From Macrolepiota albuminosa (lineage: Eukaryota; Basidiomycota; Agaricomycetes; Agaricales; Agaricaceae): DNA of 64,000 bases. This document shows positions 31,553 to 43,459 of this stretch, piece after piece (position 1 is the stretch's first letter; each line of letters opens with the position of its first letter). Under the pieces are notes generated by a model. That model had not been told where the DNA came from. It saw only the letters and a program-made list of their open reading frames with translations, and searched no databases. Position numbers and translations under genes: made by a program. The stretch covers positions 750,250 through 814,249 of the forward strand of contig JAMWFC010000084.1 of NCBI GenBank assembly GCA_027475525.1. Reading direction: 5' to 3'.

Positions 31553-32593
31553 TCAATGACGATGCATGGGCGGGATATTCTCTTTGTTGGCCGCGTTTGA
31601 TCTTCGTGACGACGTAATGGATTGTTTCTTAGCACCCAAGTACTTTGATGAGATTACATTGGGTGAGGGTGTCGAGGGTATATTCTGAGAACGCGAAACG
31701 CCTAAGATAGGTGATCTAGGAGCCAACGTCAAGGGATCCGATGTCGTTCCATGCAGGTGAATAGGAGACAGAGGAGCCTGCGGTTCAGCTGGGATAATCA
31801 GGATGTCTGATGAAAAAAGCTGAGTCGGGTGAGATATCCTGGATACAGATATAGGTATCGCATTTGAATGGTTCTGGTCCTCCGAGAAAGATAGAGTAGC
31901 AAAAGAATTCGATAATGGCAACGACGGGCGAGAATCTGTGGTTTCAAAGAGATACGGCCTGTGAAATGTCAAATGGAAATCTTCCTGAGACGTCAATGAA
32001 TTCATGGATAATGTGTGACACTGTCGTTGTCCGTTGAAAGAAAGATTGTGGTCCTCCAGCTGATGCTTTGGCAGACTTAGGAAAGATTGAGAGGAACTCA
32101 AGGATAGATATTGAAACGACATACTGAATCTTGAAATACCCTTTAGCTGCGGGTGACGGCGTGGTCAAGAATTTTGCGATACTCATAACTTCATCTTCGC
32201 AGATCTCATCGCGTTGCAGCGCCTCGAATAGGGCGATCATATTAAGCTCTTTCTCCGTTACTCCAGCCAGGTCTCCCCTTGTGAAAATCGTATAGTTGTG
32301 TGACAAATCCAATACAAGAGAATCAGAAGAAACCTGCTTGAGCGAGATCGTCAAAACATCTATGACTGCTCCTATTGGAATACGTTACGTACCGGGAATA
32401 ATCCCTGGGGCATATGTCGATATTGGTCGGATTGTATTTCTCTTACCAGCGGTCCAAATATCTTGTCTACGCTCAATGCACGAGGCAACGGCGAGGTCTG
32501 TACATCTTTGATGGCTCGCTTAAGAGCATCTCGGACAGCAGCGGGAGACCAAGAGTTGGGCATGAGGTGTTTGCCAGAGCAGTCTAAAGACAT
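31553..32593 (-). CDS. Hypothetical protein, three exons, Ser-rich C-terminus
   Basis: Exon 1 (32,593-32,447) starts with ATG and encodes a basic helical segment (AAVRDALKRAIKDV). Exon 2 (about 32,371-32,140) encodes an acidic helical stretch (EALQRDEICEDEV). Exon 3 (32,096-31,553) is Ser/Pro rich and ends at a stop, with a possible cyclin-type KEN-like motif (KENIPP) near the end. The intron between exons 2 and 3 is a clean GT-AG of 43 nt and in phase. The phase between exons 1 and 2 does not close by one base with any acceptor I can see, as in other places here where a single base seems missing. I do not recognise the family. A KEN box with flanking Ser/Thr-Pro sites could suggest cell-cycle control, but this is weak. 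Confidence 0.5.
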
Positions 32594-34202
32594 GGTATAG
32601 CTAGACCCGCGATAAGAGGTTATAGATGGGTTATAACGAGGAGATCGTTAACTTGAAGCCACCAGGTTTGAAAAGGAGTGATCCTTCGAAGACTCACTCG
32701 AGGCATGTAAGTTATACTGCTTTTGGTCATATTTGGCAACTTCCCGATCTGACCTCTACATGATTCGCATCCAACAATGCTGGATTACTTCTCCGAATAC
32801 TGATGCAAAGACCAAGAGCAAGCCTGCAGAAAAAGATTATGACTTGTGAGGATTTTGACAAAGTCAATGAAGCATGACAGTCCTCCTCAGCCTGGAGCCT
32901 TGAATGTACTTGATCGACAACAGAACCAGATGAGATATGGTCGCGATTTCTTCCAGAACCCTCGTACGTACTCAGGCTCGTTCAAGGCAGTCATTGTTCA
33001 GTAATGCCAAGATTGACCAGTAACCGATCTTTAACTCAGTCTATCGGATAAAAGCTTGAGCGTCATTATCGTCAAGTCAACACTCGCCACTTCCTGGACC
33101 CTTGTACCAGGGGTTTCTACATCTTCAAGCACATCGCAACGACTGAAATCGTAAAAAGATACAATACTTTTCTTTTTCGGAATTGTCGGACGACTCCGGT
33201 TTTTCCCTTGGACACGTGGCGTGGCGCTTCATTTTCCATCTCTGTCTTGTTCGCCATGCGCGTAATTGTTAACATAATGGCGGGTACTTAGCTGCTCAAC
33301 GGCCATCTCTCGGGTATAAAAGGTCAAGGTCAAAGCGACCATCTTGCCTACTCAGTCCTAACTAGGGCTCGTCAAGTGTTCATCAGACGCATCTTGTGGC
33401 TTATCTGTATTTAAGTGATTGATAAATGCTGAAGCCGAGAGGCTCACAACAATCGACTAGGAGATAGCATTGACCATAATTTGCTTTGATTTACGGAGGA
33501 ACCTTGATCATAATCTCTTGCGCTGTACATGGTCCAAGCTTCACTTCTTATGTCATCCTTACTTTGACAAAGATGGAAGATTTGTCGACGAAAGTGTTGC
33601 TCCGCCAATCTGACGCTCTCAGGGTACTCACATCGCAGAGGACCGGTAAGACAAGCTGAATTTTCCGGAGTTCTCTTTGGTGCTACACAAGGAAGATAAG
33701 ATAGTGACTCCCTGAGCTGACGTCAAAGATAGAACCTACAGGTCCTGCGAAAACCTTAGACGACCTCATCAGCCCGAGATTTTGAAAGAATCAGAAAGGT
33801 GAGTAAATGATGGCTCGGGACTCGTAAATGAAATATTATAGCTGTCCTATCTGAGTAGTCGACATGGACCTGGAAATTATCTTGGCCCCCATTTTCGCGT
33901 TCTTTTTCAGAATATACAAAGGCAAAGAGCAGCATGAAAAAAGAGTGCAGATGCACCACGAACAATTGACAAGTTCAGCTCACGTGCTGGTATAATCTTT
34001 GAAACAGTGGTCCCCTGGCCATGGCCACGACACGACTACCTCGACACGGTCACATGCTGGATGAACAAACATAGGTTAGCCAAAGCGACACGCCGCTCTT
34101 TCATTCAAACACCAGCTCGAGAATCGAGCTTTCAAAACTACCATCTTCCTACTATCGCATTACCCTGTCTTTACACTATCTTCCCTCAAAGGCTATTAAC
34201 TA

Positions 34203-34204
<2 letters not shown>
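32594..34204. other. Intergenic region with a canonical TATA box
   Basis: 1.6 kb without a supported ORF. TATAAAAG at 33,315-33,322 lies about 1.07 kb before the next ATG used by a gene, too far for an ordinary core promoter unless a long 5' UTR or a non-coding transcript exists. Confidence 0.35.

Positions 34205-34259
<55 letters not shown>
34205..34259 (+). repeat. (CT)n microsatellite
   Basis: About 27 uninterrupted CT units followed by CCTCTT-type repeats, 130 bp upstream of the ATG of the finger-protein gene, probably in its 5' UTR. CT-rich leaders are common near fungal transcription starts. Confidence 0.9.
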
Positions 34260-34262
<3 letters not shown>

Positions 34263-34386
34263 TCTTCCTCTTCCTCTGTTTCTAACTAACTGCCAAACGT
34301 TCTGACTTCCTGTCGACGGGTAAGTCCAGTCAATCTTGCTCAATGCCCAAGAACAAAGCTTTACCGTGCCCTTACAGCCTCTCAAA

Positions 34387-36230
34387 ATGTATGGTCCCTC
34401 TTATGCTCGACACCTCAGTGGCAATCCACGACACCATCGTATTGGCAGCCAACCCTATGTGAGCAATAACCGAAACAACGGTAATGTACTGGGTGAGTCG
34501 GGTGAAAAGATGATTGTGTACATTCAGGCGATCCTGATGCCCTACAGCTACTTCGCTGCTCGCAATGCCACCAACTTCAATGCACCAATATATGCCCGCG
34601 TCTGCCAGTACCCCTTATGCGCCTCTCCCCGATGCGCAAGGTTCCCTGGTCGCGTCCCAATCGCCATCGACTTTCCATGATGGTCATCAACATATCACTT
34701 CACCGAATATTCCACAAGCATATCCGTGGCATCATACACCGGCTACACGGCTACTGACATACGCAGAGAACCAGGTTCCTGTATCACCGGTCGATGCGCC
34801 ACAAATTTACTCTTCTCAACTACTGGGTTCGGATGACCAGGTTCCCATGGCAACGCTACGTGCGCCACAGGAATCGTCGTATTTCCCATATCATGTTCCA
34901 GCGGTTTCTACTCCGTCTCTACAACTGCTGGGCTATGTGGGGGAGCAGGTCCCTATAACACCGCCAGGCGAGCTACAAAGTTCATCCCAGTTGTTCAATC
35001 CATCTTCACAGTCCCTGGGTTACGCGGAGTACCAGGTTCTCATGCCACAGTTTAGTGCGCCACAAAGTAACACCCAGTTCTCTGTTCCGTCTTCACAACT
35101 CCTGGGTCGTGCGGAGGACCAGGTTCCCATACCAACACTAGGCGCGCGGCAGGAATCGTCGCATCTGCCACTTCCCATCGGACAATCCGTTGAAAGCTCC
35201 TCTGCATTAGCCTATGGGCATGATTTCCAGAACCAAGAAAATGAATCTGCTGATTCGTTGCCTCCCGTACCCGAAGACACGCGGGTGAAAAAAAGAAAGA
35301 GGGGGGTGTCCTCCGACAACGACACCGTCAATAAACGACAGAATCCTGCAGTTTCGTCCTCTGCAGTTATCCCAACTCAAAGTACATCACGGAAGCCCAA
35401 GAAGGCTGATTACGATCCCAAACCTTGTCCTTACTGTCATATAGCGTAAGCATGAGCATGCCCTATCCCTTATTTGTCAATTTGTGCTGAAGATGATTAC
35501 CAGGATCACTCGTCCACGCCGTCTCAGAATGCACGTCAGAGAAAAATGCCTAAAAGATCTCATCCTCACGCATGAAGTCTCGGAAAGGGAGATCGGGCAG
35601 GGGATCAAGAAGTGGGGCCCACCACGGTTCTTTTTGGGATATTCCAGAGTGATTATCTCAGATGATTTCCCCGAAGCCCACTTTACAGAACAGCGCAAAC
35701 ACCTCGAGAAGCTCCTTTCCAAAACTTCGGATGATGAAGTTGTCCAGGTGCTCATCGACTGGGGCGTCCCAGCGTTTTTATTGAGGAATAACGTTAAGAG
35801 AAATGCTGATGAGGAAAGCACGTCCCAGGATACGTCGTATACCCGCTCCTTTCAAGACGCCGAGGCATACGGTTCTAACTTGGCAACTGAAAACTCAACG
35901 TCTCCTGAACCTCGAGTGTCAACGCCCCCTCTGTCGGACACTTATGAGACGAGCTCCAACTTTTCCTTCCCTTCCTATTATTCAGAGGCCTCTCCTCCTA
36001 CGGCCAATTCTGCAGGCATGCCCTTGTCAGGTGCAGAAACACAGGCCTCATTGGATAACACCATTCAGTTCTGGTTTGGTCAGGGGGCCGCAGTTCCGCG
36101 ACCTTTTGGTCAGAACGAAATGCACCCAACTGAATTTGAACGTAATCTCGCGTCTGGCGCAATAATGCCCCCACAGTATGAATCGGGTGCAGTAAGCTGG
36201 TTGTTCAACTTTATCCCGCCAGCTGTATGA
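34387..36230 (+). CDS. Hypothetical C2HC-finger protein with degenerate internal repeats
   Basis: Three exons (34,387-34,480; 34,548-35,445; 35,504-36,230) join in phase to about 572 residues. The N-terminal half has about five degenerate 30-36-residue repeats around the consensus QLLG-x4-QVP-x5-APQ-x-SS. A basic KKRKRG plus NKRQ signal (about 35,290-35,340) looks like a bipartite nuclear localisation signal. A zinc finger is split by intron 2: CPYC before it, and RMHVREKC after it, giving C-x2-C-x12-H-x4-C. The C-terminal part is Ser/Pro rich. The gene is likely nuclear; DNA binding is an inference from the finger. The family is not recognised. Confidence 0.75.
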
Positions 36231-37162
36231 ATCCTTACCATGCGCACCCAACAATCAATAGCACAGACACCTAGTTCTGATGGACCGCGATTGTGGCCGT
36301 TGTTCCTGCCGAGACATGCATCAGGACATGGCTTGGATGGTCGCATCGTGGACGTATCTCCTTGATCAGTCCATTGGATATACCTCAGTGGCATCCTCCA
36401 AGAGCAGTGCTCGTACCGTCCTATCATCGCCTTATTGGCACAATCTCATTCCGGACTCATCCACACTTTCATAACTATTTCCTTTTTTATCTCTCCTTTC
36501 TGTCGGCCTGTAGTCTATCCGGATGTAGTATGTAATCAAATGAATATCATCTATTGGCGTTGCTCAATTTAGTTGAGTGAACAAACAGCGTCCCACGTTT
36601 CATAAATCTGATAATAATAATATTCGTGTTTAAACACCTGAAGATGCATCCCATCACTATATCTAGATGATACTCCAACAGCTGTAGCGTGTCAATCCTG
36701 TGTCGTAACGCAACACCTAGGGTTCATAGATTCACTGAGAAAGGCTACTCAGTAATTGCGAAATCCTCACATCCAATATGGATGCACTTTTGTCTATCGT
36801 CCGACTCCTGCGCCATCAGTTCTGTCTTATCTCAACCTGGGGAGCTAACGCGCCCGGGCTCAGCCTATAAAGGTCTTACCATTTACTTATCTAACCTGTG
36901 ACTTTTCATCGCATACTCACTCCCTTACAAAGGCACGGTATTTGACTCTTCCCGCAAGCATGGTAGGTGCACTGTATTAATCATGTTATCGGGAGAAAAC
37001 AAAAAAGGAGTAATCGCAGCGCTTGGATTTTTCTTAGTTTCATGCAATGTAGACGATGAACGAATCTAGCGTTAATCCATATTCATGTGCGTGTATATAA
37101 CAATTTTGTCCCTGTTCTAGATTGTTGTTCCAGATAGATAGATATAAATGGGAATTGGCTGA
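36231..37162. other. Intergenic region between convergent genes
   Basis: No gene seen. TATAAAGG at 36,866-36,873 is followed by an ATG at 36,960 that abuts a GTAGGT donor-like sequence, with no coding exon after it. Confidence 0.35.
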
Positions 37163-38740
37163 TTACAGCTTCGCCCTGGCCGCAATTTTCTCGTCAAGTT
37201 TAGCCTATTAAGAATTGGTTTGAGTTTTAACAATGAATGGAAGTATACAGAGATCAACACGTCACCTTGACATGGTCCATGTACACGTTGGTAACCACCC
37301 AGTGCTCCCTCTTCATGTCCTTTCCGTAGATAGCGAGGGCCAGATCCTTCGTCATGATGCCGTCCTTGTCGATGACCTCGATACAGGCAGTTTCAAGGTC
37401 TTGGCACCAATGGCGGAGGGCTTCGTTGCCGTCGAGTTTAGCACGGTGCAAAAGTCCTCGAGTCCAAGCAAAGATCGAGGCAACGGGGTTTGTGGATGTC
37501 TCGTTGCCCTTCTGCCACTCGCGATAATGCCTCGTCACGGTGCCTACAAGAATGAAATTTAGTTGGGCTTTTGGAACCTCTGAAGGATGACGCACCATGT
37601 GCAGCCTCGCTTTCAATGATACGACCATCCGGCGTGATGAGTTCCGAGGTCATCATGCCCAAGCTTCCGAAGCCCTGGGCGAGGATGTCACTCTGAACAT
37701 CACCGTCGTAGTTTTTGCATGCCCAGACGAAGCCACCGGACGACTTGATCGCCTGTGCGACCATGTCGTCAATGAGACGGTGCTCGTAATATGTGCCGAT
37801 GGCTTCGAAATCGGCCTTGTATGTGGTGTCATAGATCTCCTGGAAGATGTCCTTGAAACGACCATCGTACTTCTTCAGGATGGTGTTCTTGGTGGACATA
37901 AACAGGTTCATCTTCTTAGCGAGAGCCATCTTGAAGGATGAGTGAGCGAATCCTATGATTGACTAGTCACAAAGAGTGGGTGAGTTTGAGGCATGTAGAC
38001 CAGGACAAAGCGCGCACCTCATCAGTGTTGTACATGCTCATGGCAACACCCTTTCCCTTGAAATCATAGACGTCCAGCGCTGTTGGGGCTGAGCCATCCG
38101 TGGGGGTATAGACAAGTTGAAGTTTGCCAGGTCCAGGAGCAACGAAATCAGTAGACCGGTACTGATCGCCAAACGCATGTCGTCCGATGACAATGGGCTT
38201 CACCCAGCCAGGAATAGGCTTTGGTATCCGTTCCAGCACGATGGGCTCGCGGAAGACGGTGCCCCCAAGGATGTTTCGGATCTAGTGACAGATGACCTCG
38301 AGGTGAGACGAAAGACACGTAACAAGACGCACAGTTCCGTTAGGGCTCTTCCACATCTCTTTGAGATTGAACTCCTTCACCCGTGCCTCATCAGGCGTGA
38401 TAGTGGCACATTTGATACCGACGCTGTGTTCCAGAATGGCGTTGGCAGCATCGATGGTGACTTGGTCATTTGTCTACAGACTCTTGAGCCATGCATCGCG
38501 ATGTTCAACGTCGATACACACCTGGTCCCTGTATTCCAGGCCAAGATCATAGTACTTGATGTCAACTTGGAGATAGGGAAGGATGAGCTAGGTGGGAAAA
38601 ATTTACCATGATCAACCAAGTTCTCATCAAGGAATGATGGACGGGAATACCTCTTCCCTGATCTTCTTCCAGATTATCCGGGTCATCTCGTCTCCATCGA
38701 GTTCGACGACGGGATTCTGTACAACGATTTTCTGAGCCAT
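37163..38740 (-). CDS. NADP-dependent isocitrate dehydrogenase
   Basis: Oxidatively decarboxylates isocitrate to 2-oxoglutarate, yielding NADPH. Seven exons on the minus strand (38,740-38,651; 38,587-38,522; 38,473-38,333; 38,281-38,018; 37,962-37,596; 37,543-37,266; 37,204-37,163) sum to 415 residues with all phases closed. Recognisable blocks are [14 protein letters not shown] at the N-terminus, [46 protein letters not shown], the metal-binding DDMVAQ, and AHGTVTRHY. There is no mitochondrial presequence and no peroxisomal C-terminal signal (ends AKL; SKL-like variants are possible but uncertain), so cytosolic location is likely. The last exon is only 14 codons. It is convergent with the finger-protein gene. 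Confidence 0.97.
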
Positions 38741-39953
38741 TTCTGTAGGGAGGTAGTGTCAACGACGACTGAAAAGATCGATTGCCGGAGACAATATATA
38801 CTCACGGAACCGGGAAAAAGTGCCGGAAAAGGTACGAAAAGTGGGGTAAGATGGCCTTGCCCTTCCGATGATACGACCTGATAAGTTACGAGCTCGCGCT
38901 GTCCACATCGACGCTGTGATCCCAGATCAGCGGGTCAAGCTATAGTGTGGAATGCTATACAAACTAGCAGCTTACCTCTGACGCGACGAGACGATGATGG
39001 TTGAGTCAAAGAACAGGTTCGGCCGAATCCAAAAAAAATTCAGTCTATGATTGCCGAGAGTTTGTTGACCCGCCTTTCCGGTAATACTTTTCTTTTGCTA
39101 AAATCACGTTCAAGTATGTCAGTACTGCTTGACATACTTAGGCCTTGACAATTTCCATTCACTGGATACCAAATTTTTGGGTGAAGAAATTAAATTTATT
39201 AGCAACATCAATGGTTGTTGGCTCTGCTTGTACTTCGTCGATCCCTTCTTAATCGAGACGAAGATCGTTTTACGAAGCTTCTGCACAATGAGCTAGGGGC
39301 GCTATGTCAACGACGCCTTGTTTGGTAATTGAAAAACGGGAACCCCTGAGAAGGCACCGTAGTAGTCCTGAAGCGCTGATATCCTTATATAGTGTCGGCA
39401 TCACATTGAAGGGGAGTAGAGGCCTTATGAATGACAACATATTCGCATAGTATCGCCGTAGTGCTGCGGGCCATTTGTTCTAGGGTCTGCTACGAGAGGT
39501 TTACAGTGCTACAAGGTAGGTGAAAATCTAACGCTGGCTAGGAGCAGGATCGTAAACCGGCCCTACAGTGTGGCGCATTTCCATCGAAGTATATAAATGC
39601 TGATATGCTAATAGCGAGATTAAACAGAAAAAGAAGGTCTACTTCTTCATTCCAAGCAAATACTCGGTATTTTCTATATGTGTAAAGTCACGTGTCTCAC
39701 ACGAACCAAAGGTTGTTCACGCTCTGCCCTCTTGATTTCTCAGTTTTTACATCAACCGACTTATAATTTCAAAGATCGTCGACTGAATTCCAGAGCAGGT
39801 TGAATCCATCCGTCGACTGCATCACTCCTACAGAGGCTACGGTATAGTTATTGTGCTCTATTTTTGAAATGATCGCCGCGAACCCTTGCGGCCATTACGT
39901 TTGCTCGTGTATTTAAATATTGCGTGGCGGGACATGGACTTTGTCTGCTTACC
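38741..39953. other. Intergenic region between divergent genes
   Basis: 1.2 kb holding the promoters of NADP-IDH (minus) and the next plus-strand gene. No ORF is supported. A TATATAAATG motif occurs at about 39,591-39,600, 350 bp before the next ATG. Confidence 0.4.
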
Positions 39954-41931
39954 ATGTTCGACCCGTCTAAAGTATTGTCACGGATATCGAAGAACATAAC
40001 TTCCCAAGCCCAGCCACCAAGGCCTCAGCTGCCAAGTTTGTTCGATTATTTCCTCAAAACTTGCTCGGAGGACTTGATTCATCCCGCAGTCATAAAAAAG
40101 TGGATAGAGAGTCACGGCTCCCTACATATGACGCCTACGAACCATGAGTCTTCGTTCCCAGATAGAGGGTACCATTCGATCCCTGTATCCTTTTTCGATC
40201 AGGTTGCTGTCGAAGTATTTAATTCGCTTTCGGATGCGGCTCAGCTGGAAATCCAAGAGGCTAACGAAAGGGCGTATTATGATGCGGTGATTGAGTACAA
40301 GGATGAGATGAAGAAATTGTATAGAGGTGAGGGTATCGACCGCGGAGAGTAAGTATCCCTTGCCACTTGGAGAAAAGGTCTACACCTATCTGGGTTCATA
40401 GGTATGGAGCATTGGAGATGACTGCTTGTGTCCTTGAACAGGTAATGGCAGCATTGGAAGCCATAACCGATTTACACATGATAGGATGGGCCGGTGGTTG
40501 CACCTCCACTAGCGATGGAATAGGAATTATCAAGTATGTTCTACTCTCTCTCTTTTCAAAGACGGTACGGTTAACAGATTCGAAGGATTTCCAGCCAATG
40601 TAGTGGTCCAACTGAACCTCCAATGATTTTTCCCAGATCTCGAAAGGATGTAATTCGTCAGGCGGCCCAGAAATGGATGGCTGAAGTCGGAGAACAGGTC
40701 ATTGGTAGGTAGCTTATAATTTCTTCCATGGCAGCCAGCACTCAATCTGTGTATAGAGCAATGGGTTGGCACTGACCCGTATACACCAACGAAGCAGGTT
40801 ATCACAAAAACTGTAGAGAAGCGCAAGAATTCGGGGGACGATATCAGGCTCACTAAAAAGACAAAGACCACAAATAACAACATTGCTACCAGGCAAAGCG
40901 CTGCAGCTTCATCTCTATCGTTATACTCGATATCTGAAAAGAATGGATGCTCAACTAACACTGCCTTACGAGCTTACCCATCGGAAGGCCAGATGACTGG
41001 GTCGCAGAATTCTGTAGTAAGGCGGGCGCCGTTGCTAGCATCCTTCGCTGTCTCAACGCCGCCTCAAACGCCACTGCGATATGTACTGGCTCCTCCGGAG
41101 CTGAATGGGCGCCAGTCCCAGAACACGTACTTGCGCCACCGGAGCGAATCCTTGCCCCCTATCCGAACATTGGACTCGGATGAAGGTTCTGCGGCTTATA
41201 GACCGCAAGTGACATGGTCGGCTTTTGAAGATCTACGACTGTTGATCCGAAATAGAGAACAGAAGAGGGACGACACCGCTGAAGAGTACCAGAAACATTA
41301 CTCCTATCTGATCGCGACCTTGCCGAGTTCTGCTAGAAACCTGCGCTATGGTCTAGAAACTATTATCAAAGTCGACTTAGGCTCCACTTTTCGGGACATC
41401 GTGATGTTGTTGATCGAAAATGAACTGCTTCATGGATTCAAGTCGCCCATAAACGGTCTTCCTACACGTCTCCGCCCGTACGAGGTGACAAAATGGATTC
41501 GTTGTGGTCGAGGTCGCGCAGGAGGAAAGGTGACGGTGGTTAACATTGAACGATTTTCGAAGGCATGGTGGAAATGGTGGATGGACATGCAACCAAAATG
41601 GCGTGAGCGTGGTGCCCGCGGCAAGCCAAAGCAAGTCATCCCGGTTCGAGCCGAGGAGGAGGAGTGGACGTGTCTTCATAAACCGGGTGCAAACGGAATG
41701 CTCGGTGTCGTAGCAGGTCTGCATGGATGGGGAGCAGCCATTAAGAACCGGGCAGTACTTCTAGGATTCAGCGAGCAGAATGCTGACTGGCTCTTTGCGG
41801 TGAAGGATTGTCATTGGGTCATGGAACGTCTTATCAAAACACTGAAGAGTAAACAAGAAGAGGGGTCAGATGGTCACAGGTCTGAGGAAGATGAACTAGA
41901 CGTCGAGACAGTGGGCGGTGATATTGATTGA
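39954..41931 (+). CDS. Agaricomycete-type hypothetical protein
   Basis: At least four exons. Exon 1 (39,954-40,348) and exon 2 (40,402-40,533) join in phase across a 53-nt intron, and the last exon (40,757-41,931) joins its predecessor (ending 40,704) in phase. The boundaries of the third exon (about 40,575-40,704) do not close cleanly. The N-terminal part resembles expanded mushroom families with a GWAGG block. The C-terminal part has a Trp-rich KAWWKWWMDMQPKWR segment and a GANGMLGVVAGLHGWG block, then an acidic tail. I recall such Trp-rich proteins as numerous and lineage-specific in mushrooms, with no assigned role. No signal peptide or membrane segment. Confidence 0.7.
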
Positions 41932-43459
41932 AAGCAGAAGGGTAGAGTTTATAGGCTATGAGATTCCTTACATTCTGTATATGATGAGTGATTTTTTAGG
42001 TTTCCGTTAGGAGGTCATGGGGATTTGGAGATACTAACTACGTGCCAGAAATACAATGTGACAACGGTCAAAGATGCCCAGTCATCATTTCATTTATCGG
42101 CCCTTGTAAGCTGTATCATGTGGATTTTGCATGTGAAACGGTAACTGACAACATGACTGCGGACCTATAGACAGGTGCCACTGTCAAAGGGCATGTACAT
42201 AGATATTCCAGGGACTTGGCAATTACTGTTGTATCCCCCAGAAACAGACCACGTGGTTTCCATACTACCCCGAAAAGAAACAGGCAATATATGCCAGCAG
42301 CCCTAATGGGGGAATCAAACGCGTAAAGGTAGCAGGGATGTGATGAGAGAATGCACCATGAGAAACACTTACAGCAATTGTATTTTTGTCAGCCTGCATC
42401 TGAGAAGGTGCTGAAATGGGAAACTCTATAGCAATCCAGGTTCGCTATGAATACCACCGATAGCGACGGATCACCACGCGTCAAAACCGGGTGTCATTGA
42501 TACGGAGAGGGAATATGTACGAGGGAAGATGGCCTAAGATGAGTGACAGCTACGGGTTTAACGAAGCTTGTACCGATCCTTCTTCGCTCCTAGCCGAAAG
42601 AAGTCGAAGTTAGGAGATGATCGATGATCGTCTACCCGAACCGCTGCCGACGAGCGGGGGCGTTTACCTCAGAAAATATCGCAGGAGTTCTACCGCTTTG
42701 ACGCCAAGCTGGACTCAGTCTTTCTCATTTTCCTGTCTGTCTCTGAAGCACGAATAGCCTCTGGATATTTATACAAAAACAAAAGTTAGGAGATCTATTA
42801 CGTGGGACATGTTCTGCTAGTGGTGTAAGCACTCTAAATTAGACCCTCCCTCCATTGCTCCTTCGGAAATGGTTCTGAAGTAAAAGTGGAGAACTCGGAG
42901 AAAACCTGAGATGTCGATGGATGGATTAGAATCGCGTGGGGCCAACCGCAAAAATCGCGGTGATAGAAAGTCAAGCGTGGTAGATACTTCATGGTGATGG
43001 TGAGAGGAATTGTGAAATAGACAACAGCCAATGCATTACTTCACCGGTCCCCTAAGGCCGTGAAGTCCTCCTTTTTCTCTGCCGCAAAATAGCAAGAAAC
43101 TGAATAGTCAGGTCGATCAAAACCCGAGTTCAAACTTGTTAGACAACGTCGTCAACTTTTATATAGTGACGCATTGACAAGTGCAACAGGGTAGAAAGGA
43201 TAGAGATCATTACAGTAGATTAAACTATATCTGTCAGTTAGAGAAGTCAACCGCTTCACAGGGGATAAATCCCTCGCAACGTCCATAGGTAAAATGTCGG
43301 TGCAAACATGTATAGCTGAGGTAAAGAATGCTGAAAATAGACAAGTACACCTCATGACGGAAGAAGAATCGGAAATAACGCCGAGGTTGCCCAGGAATCC
43401 GACCTTCGGTCAGAGGCATGTTCACTGAAAATAAGATCAGCGGTCACGAGAAAAGTGAA
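41932..43459. other. Intergenic region
   Basis: No convincing gene on the plus strand. On the minus strand a frame at about 43,425-43,340 (MPLTEGRIPGQPRRYFRFF) follows an acceptor and might be a last exon of the transcription-factor gene to its right. Confidence 0.35.
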
